Shown in pieces: positions 6,908 to 16,400 of a stretch of 32,255 nucleotides of DNA. Position 1 is the stretch's first letter; each line of letters starts with the position of its first letter. Below the pieces are notes generated by a model that ran no database searches, was not told the origin of the DNA, and saw only the letters and a program-made list of their open reading frames with translations. Origin of the DNA: CAZKCK01 sp964552325. Lineage in GTDB: Bacteria > Bacteroidota > Bacteroidia > Bacteroidales > TTA-H9. The stretch spans positions 1 to 32,255 of the forward strand of contig CAZKHA010000025.1 in NCBI GenBank assembly GCA_964552325.1, read 5' to 3'. The position numbers and the translations under genes are program-made.

Positions 6908-9900
6908 TCAAGGCTTAATGTAAACTCTTTGAACAAAATACTTTGAAAAGGTTGCCCCAAATTGAACCTTGCAAAGTAATTCATTATTAACCTTGCTAAC
7001 AATTTCAGCGTGTTTTACCACACCCTGAAAATTGGAGGGAACAGCAATGGAAATTACTTCTTCCGTATTGGCCAAGCCTTCTAAATCAACAAAATAGAAG
7101 CCGTTCTCCCTTCCAGTTCGCACAATCCGCATGCCTTCGGGACTACTACCCGGAATAGGGTCGTATTTAAACGGAATTATTTGGATACCACGCTCATATT
7201 CAATTTCTAAAGAAAATGTTTTGGTGAGATCTAAGTTAAGGATCAACTGCTGAAACGGGTTCATGTCTTTGATTGTATAAGGTATTATCCTTTGACCTGA
7301 CTTCACAGATTTAATTAGGGAGAAGCATTCAAAAAAGGGCTGGAACTGGAGGTTGATTGCCGGACCCGAAACCAGTTGAAATTCATAGTTTATCCTCCCT
7401 TCACGTTTTATCATCGAGAAGTTAAAGCAAGATTGCCCACAACGCAAGTTATTTACTTTCAGCGAATCCCAAGAGGCTGGAATGGATGGTGACAATTGAA
7501 CTTTTGCTGAAACCGCATCAGGTATATACCCTAACATGCCATCGATGGCGGGCTGAATCGACATGGTTTCTGACCAACATTGGTGCCTACAAACGCCCGA
7601 AGGTTCATAAATTTTTCCATTTAAAACTTCTTCAACAAAGCCTAAGCCCCAGTTTTTATATACCAGCAAATTGTTGAGCATATGAGCATAACCCGATTCG
7701 GGCATGTTGTATGCATATTCGGCCAACGAAACCCAACCTGTAAATAAAGGCCAAACACTGCCCGTATGGTAGCCAGTTGGTTTAAATGCGGGGCTCTTCT
7801 CGCTTACGATCCTGCATCCCCAATTAGTTGAATACTCATTGGATGCCAACACCGGCAGTACCTTGCTTGCCAATGCTGAATCGGCGTGTTTGAATAACAT
7901 TGGTATAGCAGGCATTACCGATGGTTCCTGATGGAAACTTCCATCCTTAAACATGCCATGGTAGTAATATTGCGTCACCGGATTCCAATAGTGATGGTTA
8001 ATTTTATCAACCACAATACGATACTCATTGGCACAATAGGCCGAGACTTCAGCTTGGTTGCAACACAATGCCAATGATTCCATAGCTTGCAATGCAGCCG
8101 CCCAGCATGAGGCAAGATAAAGCGAAGTATGCGAACCAAACAGGTAACCTCCTTCAACCCAGCCATGACCAACATTGGTGTTTTCGATTAAATGGTCGGC
8201 ATCCGTGTCCGTTGAAAGGCAAAACTGATAAGCCTTATATACGTTTGGCCACAGTTGACGTACAAAAGCCGTATCACCTGTATATTTCAAATAGTTACCA
8301 ACCAAAACCAAATAGAGTGGTGTGGCATCAGAAGCATCGTAATGAGCAAAACCAGAAGTACTTAATTCATGAAAAATTTTACCATTCAAATCCTGGAAAC
8401 GACTTAAGGTAAGGATTACCTCCTTAACCTTTTGGTAATCACCATAACCAAGTAATGCAAATGCACTCCATTCCGCATCGCGGCCAAAATACCAAGCGTA
8501 ACCCGGGCGACCGCTTATTTTATGTTCACCATCCCAACCCGTTGCAGTGGTAGAATAGCCCGCCACCAACGACTTCCCAATACCAGGCGTGTGCACATAA
8601 AACGCATCGGTTGATCGTAATGCCCACTTATAAGCTTCATTAAACTCGCTATCGGGGCTGATGATTTGAAGTTTGGTTTGCGCAACATAAAGCGACCTAG
8701 CCAAATTTTGATCGTAAATTTTGCTTGGATATTGCAATGTATTTACAAAAATGTCCTGCAAAAAAGGTAGCGGTTCCTGTGCTGCAGCTACAACAAAATC
8801 AAGCGATTGATTAGGATATAAAGTGTAATTTTGAAGGACGGATACGCGTTTGGCTGTGGTTGGAATACCCTTGAAAGCATTTTCTGTATCGTTGAATTTA
8901 AACCCATCAAATTGACCAAAATCGGTGTAATAAGGCTTTGTAGATGAACCCGTTAAAACATTAAAATCGCCTGATTCATCCGTAATAGTGGTTATAGCGG
9001 TAGCCGTATCTGAAGTACAGCTTATCGAATTAGGAACCTTATCAGAATACGGCCACATTAAGCGTAGGTGGGTGCTGTAATGGATGCTTAGTTGTATGGG
9101 AAGTTCGCCTTCATATTTATAATGCATAGCGAGTACTGGCTGAGTTGGTGAAACCATAATGCACTCTGTAAGCGTGCCCTTAAAAACCTTGTAGGTTCGT
9201 ATCAAAGCTTCTGGGGTAACTAAAATGCTTGGCCTTAGGCTATCAAGTAAAATAGGCAGTTTATTGCCATGTTGCACGATATGCGTTTTTAAATCGCGCA
9301 AAGCCATAAAAGGGTGTGCCCAAACTTCCTCAATCCCACCCTGTTGCATGCCCATAACCAATAAGCGCTCACCTGCCAAATCCCAAAAATTAGTTGTGGC
9401 TGATTTCCTATGAATTTCGAGAGCACTTTGTGTTGGGATAGTAAATGTGTTGGGAATAGTGGATGGTACAACTATATTACTGCTTTTCTTCAGCAACTTA
9501 ACAGTTTCGGGAGCATAGTTCCAATAAAATGCTGGGCTATTAAGCGTTTTGCTTTCCGTTGCCAGATAATTCAAACAATTGATTGTAAATAGCTTTAAGT
9601 GTTTCTCGTTTACATTTGGTTCGTTAAAAAGCATATATCCGCCCACAGCTAGTACCTTTCCTGTCCCATGGGCATATTCCATTACTAATTTCGATTGTTC
9701 CCGCAAAAAAATATAGTCCCAATCGGTTGCAACTACTTTGCCAGAAGGAATGGTTTCATTAAAAAATCCGGTTTGCTGCACGGTAATATTCCGCTTTGGT
9801 TTTAACAAATAGGCCCCTCCGTTTAGGCCGTCAAAAATGGGATGGTTTCTATAGGCATGAAACCCCAACATTCGTCCGTATCCATTGTCAGAAGCTTGTT

Positions 9901-10297
9901 TGGCCCTGGTTGAAATCTGTATGTTCTCAAGGTTCAAGATGTTAAGGGCTTTAGCGGCATAATTGCTCAATAACAAACCTTTACCATTGTTTACAGCTTC
10001 TAAAAGCACTTTAGCTTGTTGTTCAGTAAACGAAACAGCAGTGTTTAAGGATGTATCGGAGCCATGAATCCAAATTACATCCATCTCTTGTAATAGGCTA
10101 GGGTTTGAGCTCAAATCTGAAAAATTGATTTGATATGCTTTGAAAGAATTTTGTTGTTGTAAAAACGAAATGGCTGCCTTATCCTCAGCATTAAGGGCTC
10201 CCAAAGGTAGGTAAGCCACCTCAATTAATTGTTTTTGAGCCAATAACGTAAACTGGGCCAACACCAGCACAACTAAAAGCCAAAATTTGGTGAACAT
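6908..10297 (-). CDS. Exported glycogen-debranching-like (alpha/alpha)6 glycosidase with N-terminal amidotransferase-like domain
   Basis: 1129 residues from the ATG at 10295-10297, chosen because it opens a signal peptide (MFTKFWLLVVLVLAQFTLLA). The open frame runs 32 codons further upstream but that extension looks untranslated. Residues 25-250 resemble a class-I glutamine amidotransferase-like/ThuA-like fold (EMDVIWIHGSD; ends GTGKVLAVGGYMLF), without a visible catalytic Cys-His pair. Residues 280-560 are beta-rich. Residues 565-985 form the catalytic region typical of amylo-alpha-1,6-glucosidase/GDE-type six-hairpin enzymes: GYAWYFGRDAEWSAFALLGY (599-618), GKIFHELSTSGFAHYDASDA (639-658), GSVWPLFTGWVSLAEYAY and CRHQCWSETM. 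The C terminus is a beta domain. The substrate is probably an alpha-glucan or a related oligosaccharide in the periplasm; linkage specificity is not readable. Candidate promoter at 10441-10471. Confidence 0.75.
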   Translation of the reverse strand: MFTKFWLLVVLVLAQFTLLAQKQLIEVAYLPLGALNAEDKAAISFLQQQNSFKAYQINFSDLSSNPSLLQEMDVIWIHGSDTSLNTAVSFTEQQAKVLLEAVNNGKGLLLSNYAAKALNILNLENIQISTRAKQASDNGYGRMLGFHAYRNHPIFDGLNGGAYLLKPKRNITVQQTGFFNETIPSGKVVATDWDYIFLREQSKLVMEYAHGTGKVLAVGGYMLFNEPNVNEKHLKLFTINCLNYLATESKTLNSPAFYWNYAPETVKLLKKSSNIVVPSTIPNTFTIPTQSALEIHRKSATTNFWDLAGERLLVMGMQQGGIEEVWAHPFMALRDLKTHIVQHGNKLPILLDSLRPSILVTPEALIRTYKVFKGTLTECIMVSPTQPVLAMHYKYEGELPIQLSIHYSTHLRLMWPYSDKVPNSISCTSDTATAITTITDESGDFNVLTGSSTKPYYTDFGQFDGFKFNDTENAFKGIPTTAKRVSVLQNYTLYPNQSLDFVVAAAQEPLPFLQDIFVNTLQYPSKIYDQNLARSLYVAQTKLQIISPDSEFNEAYKWALRSTDAFYVHTPGIGKSLVAGYSTTATGWDGEHKISGRPGYAWYFGRDAEWSAFALLGYGDYQKVKEVILTLSRFQDLNGKIFHELSTSGFAHYDASDATPLYLVLVGNYLKYTGDTAFVRQLWPNVYKAYQFCLSTDTDADHLIENTNVGHGWVEGGYLFGSHTSLYLASCWAAALQAMESLALCCNQAEVSAYCANEYRIVVDKINHHYWNPVTQYYYHGMFKDGSFHQEPSVMPAIPMLFKHADSALASKVLPVLASNEYSTNWGCRIVSEKSPAFKPTGYHTGSVWPLFTGWVSLAEYAYNMPESGYAHMLNNLLVYKNWGLGFVEEVLNGKIYEPSGVCRHQCWSETMSIQPAIDGMLGYIPDAVSAKVQLSPSIPASWDSLKVNNLRCGQSCFNFSMIKREGRINYEFQLVSGPAINLQFQPFFECFSLIKSVKSGQRIIPYTIKDMNPFQQLILNLDLTKTFSLEIEYERGIQIIPFKYDPIPGSSPEGMRIVRTGRENGFYFVDLEGLANTEEVISIAVPSNFQGVVKHAEIVSKVNNELLCKVQFGATFSKYFVQRVYIKP

Positions 10298-10440
10298 AAT
10301 GATGTAGTAATTTAGGCGAAAGTACAAAAAAGCCTTATCAAAAAGGTGGGCAAGACACCGCTTTTGAACCTTCGGAAGACTGTTGAAAGACATGGAAAAT
10401 ATACTACCTTTTATTCAAAAAAAACATAAAATATTGAAAA

Positions 10441-10471
10441 CAAACATATTATGATTAATTGTAAAGCTAAA
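10441..10471 (-). promoter_or_regulatory. Promoter of the debranching-like glycosidase gene
   Basis: On the minus strand, TATGTTTG (10441-10448) is a perfect TAnnTTTG -7 element. TTTA (10468-10471), one base from the TTTG -33 consensus, lies exactly 19 nt upstream, the expected spacing. Transcription would start near 10434 and give a leader of about 137 nt before the ATG at 10297. This supports the downstream start rather than the longer open frame. Confidence 0.6.
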
Positions 10472-10481
10472 GCTAGGGCAT

Positions 10482-10507
10482 AAAAAAACCCCGAAAAACG
10501 GGGTTTT
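10482..10507 (-). terminator. Rho-independent terminator of rplS
   Basis: CCCCG (10489-10493) pairs with CGGGG (10499-10503) around an A5 loop, extended by AAAA/TTTT. On the minus strand the hairpin ends in a T-rich tract (complement of 10482-10488). It lies 18 nt beyond the rplS stop codon and next to the promoter of the following gene. Confidence 0.88.
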
Positions 10508-10525
10508 GAGTATATAGTAGATATT

Positions 10526-10879
10526 TTAGTATCTTTTTTCTTTGATTCTTGCTTTTTTTCCACGTAAGCCACGGAGGTAGAAAATACGAGCCCTTCTAAC
10601 CAAACCGAACTTGTTAACTTCAATCTTTTCGATATTTGGTGAGTTGAAAGGAAGAATTCTTTCTACACCAATATTTCCGGAGATTTTACGGATTGTAAAG
10701 GTCTTGGTTATACCAGAACCGGCAATTTGTAAAACCACACCCGTGAAACTTTGTGTACGGGTTTTGTTACCTTCTTTGATTGAATAATCAACAGTAATAG
10801 TATCCCCTGCTTTAAACTCGGGGTGTTTCTTAATCTCGCTTAGAGATTCAATGTATTTAACTAAATCAGGCTTGTTCAT
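10526..10879 (-). CDS. rplS: 50S ribosomal protein L19
   Basis: 117 residues, full length for bacterial L19, a large-subunit protein at the 30S-50S interface. Recognised by FKAGDTITVDYSIKEGNKTR (residues 22-41), the core SFTGVVLQIAGSGITKTFTIRK, GVERILPFNSPNIEKIEV and the basic tail RRARIFYLRGLRGKKARIKE. It stands alone here, without the rpsP-rimM-trmD genes that accompany it in Proteobacteria. It has its own -7 element upstream (10915-10922) and a strong terminator downstream, so it is most likely monocistronic. ATG start at 10877-10879. Confidence 0.98.
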   Translation of the reverse strand: MNKPDLVKYIESLSEIKKHPEFKAGDTITVDYSIKEGNKTRTQSFTGVVLQIAGSGITKTFTIRKISGNIGVERILPFNSPNIEKIEVNKFGLVRRARIFYLRGLRGKKARIKEKRY

Positions 10880-10914
10880 AGCTAAGGGCTTTTTTCTATT
10901 CGTAAAAAGGACTG

Positions 10915-10922
10915 CAAAAATA
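10915..10922 (-). promoter_or_regulatory. Bacteroidota -7 element for rplS
   Basis: On the minus strand this reads TATTTTTG, a perfect TAnnTTTG element 35 nt upstream of the rplS start codon. A clear TTTG -33 element at the expected distance is not present; TTGC at 10945-10948 is the nearest. Confidence 0.5.
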
Positions 10923-11021
10923 CAACTAATTTTTGATTATAAAAGCAATCAGCTACTGACAAATACAAAAAAAACGTAGAATTAGCATCCAAAAAAACAT
11001 AAACACTTGTTTAACAAAGCT

Positions 11022-13379
11022 TTATTCAACAATAACTTCATCCACAAAAAGCCAAGCCCTACCCCCAGCGTTGGGATGATCGGGAGGACAAACCCCTTGG
11101 TTGATGGCTTTAACGACTACAAATTTTGCCGGTTTGTTATCCAATTCAATCTTAAACTCTTGAATAGCAATATCTTTACCGCCAGCGGAATTAGATGGGA
11201 CATTAACTGAAAAAGTCCTGAAATTCTTGCCGTCGTCAGATACTTGTACCTGAATGGAAGTTGGCAAGAAAATCCAAGCTTTAGGATTGTGTAAACATCT
11301 TAATTTCAATAGTTTCAAATCAGTTGAAGACGCAAGTTCCAAGGTTACATCTAGGTTATTGGCTTCAAAGCCTAGCCAATACCCATCGTTTAAATTGGTG
11401 CTTGCCAAAATACCATTGGTAAGCGATTTTGGACCTTGTGAAGCATATTTTGCATCGGCTGGAAATGCGAAGGTAAGTTTACTTCCGATTCCTTTATGAA
11501 GCGTAATTGTCATGCTTGAAGGCTTTTCTTTGGGTTTGCCATCTTCAAAAATCTGAGCATTCAAGGTTGTATTTTCTTTAACCTGGATGGGCTTATCAAA
11601 TATAGGTGAGGTAGAAACCGGAACGCTACCATCGGTAGTGTATCTTATTTCGGGTTTATACTGTTCGCTTACCAGATTAACTGAGAAAACTTGCTTACTG
11701 CTATCATAATCAGCTTCAATATCAACCCTGTACGATCCTTTGGAATAATTTATATCCATTAAGTCGAAGACTTTAAATTGGTTTCGCACCCGTTTGTTAA
11801 AGTCTTCAAAATCTTTGCGATCTAATTGGGTCCATGCAATTTCGGCCAGGGCAAGCATACGAGGCATAGCCATATACTCAGCATGTTGGCTGGTAGGAAT
11901 AAATTCGGTCCAGATATTTGCCTGAACACCTAATACATGTTTGGCTTGGCTTTGATTCAAAACCGAGGGGATTGGATCAAAAGAATAGACCTTTTTCAAT
12001 GGCAAGAAACCACCTATTGCACGTGGTTCAAATTCGGGATCAGCCTGATAGTAATCGAAATAACAATACGATGTGGGGGTCATAATAACATCGTGGCCTT
12101 GTTGGGCCGCTTCAATGCCGCCATTAACACCTCTCCACGACATTACGGTGGCTTCGGGTGCCAGTCCACCTTCCAGTATTTCATCCCAACCTATCATACG
12201 TTTGCCTTTTGCTATCACCATTTTTTCGACACGTTTTATAAAATAGCTTTGCAATTCAGCTTCATCTTTTAAGTTTTCCCTTTTTATGGCTGCTTGGCAC
12301 TTATTGCACTTCTTCCAATAGGTCTTATCAGCCTCATCGCCACCAATGTGGATATAATACCCTGGAAATAGGGGAACAATTTCAGTAAGTACGTCATCAA
12401 TAAAGGTAAAAACATCTTCATTCCCGCCACAAAAAATATCAATATTTGGCCAGTAGGTACCTGGCTGAACATAGAGCTTTTTCCCTTGGCAAGATAAATT
12501 TGGGTATGCGGCAAACACTTCGGAGGTGTGTCCGGGCATTTCAATTTCAGGTATTACCATAATGTGGCGTTGTGCTGCATATGCTACAACCTCTTTAACC
12601 TCTTCTTGTGTATAAAATCCGCCCACAGTGGCCTTTTCGCCATCTTTTGGTGGCGTTACCTTATCCCAATCCATGTTATTTCTATCAACATGCCAGGCAG
12701 CAATATTGGTCAAATCAGGATACTTTTTTATTTCAATTCGCCATCCATTATCGTCGGTCAAGTGCCAATGAAATACGTTGAGCTTGTACATTGCAAGCAT
12801 ATCAATATACTTAAGGATAAAATCTTTGGGGAAGAAATGGCGCGAAACATCGAGGTGCATACCACGGTAGGTGAAACGGGGTTTATCCCATATTTGCAAG
12901 GATGGGATTTCCCATTCAACCTGCTTAACTGAATCGGCCATAATTTGTGGTGGAGCCAATTGAAGCAAGCTTTGGATTCCATAAAAAACACCTGCGTCCG
13001 TAACGGCATGAATAACAATTTGGCCTTTGTTACAACTCAGTTTATACCCTTCTTTACCAAGAGCGGTGTCGGCATTAAGGGTTGATAACAAAATATAATC
13101 ACTAAGCTGCTGACTTTCGGTAAATGCCTCTGCTTTAAGGGCAAAGCCCGTTGATTTGTTGATAATACTGGCCAAGTATTCGGCGTGGCTAGCAACTTGA
13201 GGGAAAGTTGAGTTATAAATTATCCGTGTGTTTGCGGCAATTTTAAAGCTACCGTTATCGGTAAAATAAAACTTTACAGGACGTGGTATCAGCCGTTTGG
13301 CGGCTTCATTTTTTTCGTGTTGGCTACAGGCCGCCAATCCAACAACGAGTGCAAATAGATAAAGAACCTTAAACCTCAT
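11022..13379 (-). CDS. GH20 beta-N-acetylhexosaminidase, lipoprotein
   Basis: 785 residues. The N-terminal signal ends in lipobox GLAAC, so C18 is the likely lipidation site and the enzyme sits in the cell envelope. An N-terminal GH20b-type domain (about 30-165) precedes the catalytic barrel (168-515), which starts at FTYRGMHLDVSRHF. Family landmarks are FHWHLTDDNGWRIEIK (203-218), VIPEIEMPGHTSE (275-287) and the catalytic Asp-Glu pair D348-E349 in HIGGDEAD. In this family the Asp positions the substrate 2-acetamido group and the Glu is the acid/base. Residues about 560-630 resemble a chitobiase/hexosaminidase C-terminal domain (IRYTTDGSVPVSTSPIF), and 640-785 an F5/8-type discoidin domain. 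It removes terminal GlcNAc or GalNAc, which the amino-sugar operon to the right could then use. It lies 52 nt downstream of the hybrid kinase gene with no terminator between, so co-transcription is possible. Confidence 0.93.
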   Translation of the reverse strand: MRFKVLYLFALVVGLAACSQHEKNEAAKRLIPRPVKFYFTDNGSFKIAANTRIIYNSTFPQVASHAEYLASIINKSTGFALKAEAFTESQQLSDYILLSTLNADTALGKEGYKLSCNKGQIVIHAVTDAGVFYGIQSLLQLAPPQIMADSVKQVEWEIPSLQIWDKPRFTYRGMHLDVSRHFFPKDFILKYIDMLAMYKLNVFHWHLTDDNGWRIEIKKYPDLTNIAAWHVDRNNMDWDKVTPPKDGEKATVGGFYTQEEVKEVVAYAAQRHIMVIPEIEMPGHTSEVFAAYPNLSCQGKKLYVQPGTYWPNIDIFCGGNEDVFTFIDDVLTEIVPLFPGYYIHIGGDEADKTYWKKCNKCQAAIKRENLKDEAELQSYFIKRVEKMVIAKGKRMIGWDEILEGGLAPEATVMSWRGVNGGIEAAQQGHDVIMTPTSYCYFDYYQADPEFEPRAIGGFLPLKKVYSFDPIPSVLNQSQAKHVLGVQANIWTEFIPTSQHAEYMAMPRMLALAEIAWTQLDRKDFEDFNKRVRNQFKVFDLMDINYSKGSYRVDIEADYDSSKQVFSVNLVSEQYKPEIRYTTDGSVPVSTSPIFDKPIQVKENTTLNAQIFEDGKPKEKPSSMTITLHKGIGSKLTFAFPADAKYASQGPKSLTNGILASTNLNDGYWLGFEANNLDVTLELASSTDLKLLKLRCLHNPKAWIFLPTSIQVQVSDDGKNFRTFSVNVPSNSAGGKDIAIQEFKIELDNKPAKFVVVKAINQGVCPPDHPNAGGRAWLFVDEVIVE

Positions 13380-13431
13380 AATGTTATAAATTAATGATTG
13401 GTATATTGTTATAAAAAGCTATGGTGTAAGT

Positions 13432-16400
13432 CTAGTTAAATAACCTGGTATTATGAACCATCTCGTCTATCATTTTGAGAAGGTCTTGTTTTCGGTATGG
13501 TTTTGCAAGGTAATGCGTACAGCCTTTAGATAAGTATTCTTCACGATGACCTGCTAAGGCATTTGCTGTAAAGGCTGCAATGGGTGTATTTGAGTAACCG
13601 GGCAAAAGCCTAATTTGCCGAATAGCCTCAATCCCTCCTATTTCACCTCTCAAGCTGATATCCATTAAAATACAGGAGTAGTGGTATTGTTTGGCAAGTT
13701 CAACAGCTTTAACCCCACTATCAACAAAATCGCAATTATATAGTTTTCGCAGTATCATCATGGCTAGATCCATGCTATCCTTGTCATCATCAACCACAAG
13801 TATTTTTTGCACTACTTCAGTTAACTTTGGAATAGGTTTAGGTTCTTCCATTAATACGGTCAGGTCTGGCATGCTTGATAATTCCATTGGCAGCCAAAAG
13901 GTGAAGCAAGAACCTTGTCCTAGCGTACTCTGTACAGTAATTTCGCCACCCATAACTTGGGCAAAACGAGCGGCAAGGTGCAATCCAAGGCCTGTTCCTT
14001 CAAAAGCCCGCGTATGGCCTTCGCTGGCTTGCCTGAATTCTTTGAAAATAATATCTTTATATTTATCAGGGATGCCAATTCCCGTATCCTCAACCGATAT
14101 GCAGGCATAAGTAGTTTGATCCTTAAGCTTTACACCTCCCCTTACTGTAACCCCGCCAGTTTTTGTAAATTTTAAAGCATTGTTAACTAAGTTGTTAATA
14201 ATTTTATTAATCAGGTTTTCATCACCTAAAGCCATCAAAGGTTCATTTGATAATATACTATTCAAGTACAAACCTTTTCGAGCCGCCATGGCATTAAACA
14301 ACATGGTGCTTTCTTGAACAAGCAAATTTAGGTCAATAGTTTTAAGCTTTAACTTATCCGATTGGGCTTCGATAAGCGAAAGGTCGAGAATGGAGTTAAG
14401 GGTGTTCATAAGCCGGCTGCCGCTCGAATAGATGATTTCTGCCATGTGCTGTTGGTTCTCATCTTTGGCATCTTCCTTTAATAACTCTGCAAACCCGAGG
14501 ATACCATTAAGCGGAGTTCGTATCTCATGGCTCATATTGGCTAAGAGACTTGATTTTATTCGGCTGACTTCTTCGGCTTGTTCCTTGGCCAAGATTAATT
14601 CGTCAATCATTTTCTTTCTGTCCGTAATATCTTCTTTTATAGCAATGTAATGCGTAATGGCCCCTGTGGAATCGGTAATAGGTGAAATGGAGACATCTTC
14701 CCAATAATAGGTATTATCGGCTCTTTTATTATAGAACTCTCCTTTCCAATCGTTGCCACCCCGTATGGTATTCCAAATTTGATTGAAAAGTTCTGGTGAT
14801 GTTATGCCTGGTTTTAAAATCCGCATCACCTTTCCCATTACCTTATTTTTTGGATGACCGGTAACTTCGGTAAAGCGTGAATTTACGTATTCTATTTTGC
14901 CCTCCAAATCGGTAATAACCACAGCGGCAGGGCTTTGTTCGATTCCTTTTGATAATTGACGGATTTTGTCCTCATCTTTGCGGCGTTGAACCATTTTCCA
15001 TACCGAGTGCATCATTAACTTCAATTGCTGAATATCAACCGGTGCAAAATTGCTTTCGCGGTTTCCAATGGCAATGATAGAAACAACAGCGTCATCAATT
15101 AGCAAAGGTATAGCCATCAAGTTTTTTACTTTATCAACTTGAACTGGGATTATGGAATGAACCTCAGGCTGCGAATGGCCTGTGTTTAGCAATAACTCAT
15201 CCTTGTGCAAAATTGGATAAGCCCATAAGCCAGCTGCTTCCAAAGGATAAGCCAATTGTGATGGATTTTTAGGAAACAACATTGTAGCCGTTCCTGCTAT
15301 TGCTATGGGAGACAACGTTTTAGCATTAAAATCATAGGATAAAACTAGGCCAAACTCACAGCCAAATAATAGCAGGGCATCATTTAAGGCATAATCAAAA
15401 AGTTGTTGAACATTATCAGGTTTGTATTCTGATAATCTGAGCAAACTCTGTAATCGGTATTCGTTTATTTGGATTTGCTGGGCGGCTACTACCCTGTCGG
15501 TAATATCGTGTGTAATGCCTTGAATGGCAATTGGCTTACCAGCTTCATCGCGTATAAAGGTCATCGTTTCGCGTACATAAACAATATGGCCATCTTTATG
15601 GTAAATTTCGAGGTCCAGGTTCATTGTACGGTTTATATCAATGGTGGGATCACTGTCATGTTCAAGCTCGTGGTTAAAAGCATCGATGGCTATTTGCAAC
15701 GAACTAGGCGTAAGTATTTCATCTAAAGTTCGTTTCATCTCTACTTCAGGAGCATTTCCGGTTAACCTAACTATTGCTGGGCTTATGTACGAATACTTGA
15801 AATCAAGATCCATTATCCAAATAGTGTCACCCGTATTTTCGGCTATCAGCCTATATTTTTCTTCATTTTTGGCCAGAGCTTCCTCATTGTTCTTGCTTTC
15901 GGTAATATCACGCCCAAAAACTACCAAACCCTTTCGTGAGTTGTCATCGTTGAAAAGTGGGATCTTTAAAACATCGAAAATATGCATATTTCCCTGAATA
16001 TCAGGTATAGATTCAATTGTGCGGGAGGGCCTTGCTGCTTGCCAAGCCTGTTCATCCGACTCGCCACAATTCCTAAATGCGTCTTGGTATATTTCGGCAG
16101 TGAAATCAGCTAGTTCAAATTCTGTCTTATTATAATAATCTACACCTTGAAGACAATACAAATCAAGAAGGCCATTGTTGGCTTGTATCCATCGTCCTTG
16201 GGCATCCTTAAAGCAAATTATATCAGGCGTTGAATTGATGAGCACCTTTAGCTTCTCTTCGCTTTCACGGAGCGCATCAAGCGATTTTTTACGTTCAGTT
16301 ATATCTTTTGTAACCGATAACAAATGTTGTTTACCCCCTATTTCCAACACTCTGGCTGAGAATAGCCCAATTATCTTCTTATTGTTATTAAGGTTAAAAA

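Noticed and set aside
10298..10393. N-terminal extension of 32 codons on the debranching-like glycosidase (ATG at 10393)
   Set aside because: The extension precedes a clear signal peptide starting at the ATG at 10295-10297, and an internal signal peptide would not function. The promoter at 10441-10471 allows a normal untranslated leader.
12528..12932. 134-codon plus-strand open frame opposite the GH20 gene
   Set aside because: It lies wholly antisense to strongly conserved GH20 catalytic motifs and its translation has no recognisable pattern; a shadow frame.
13382..13415. Direct repeat TGTTATAAA (13382-13390 and 13407-13415) upstream of the GH20 gene
   Set aside because: Short and AT-rich, one copy close to the start codon; no dyad or known motif, so it may be chance.
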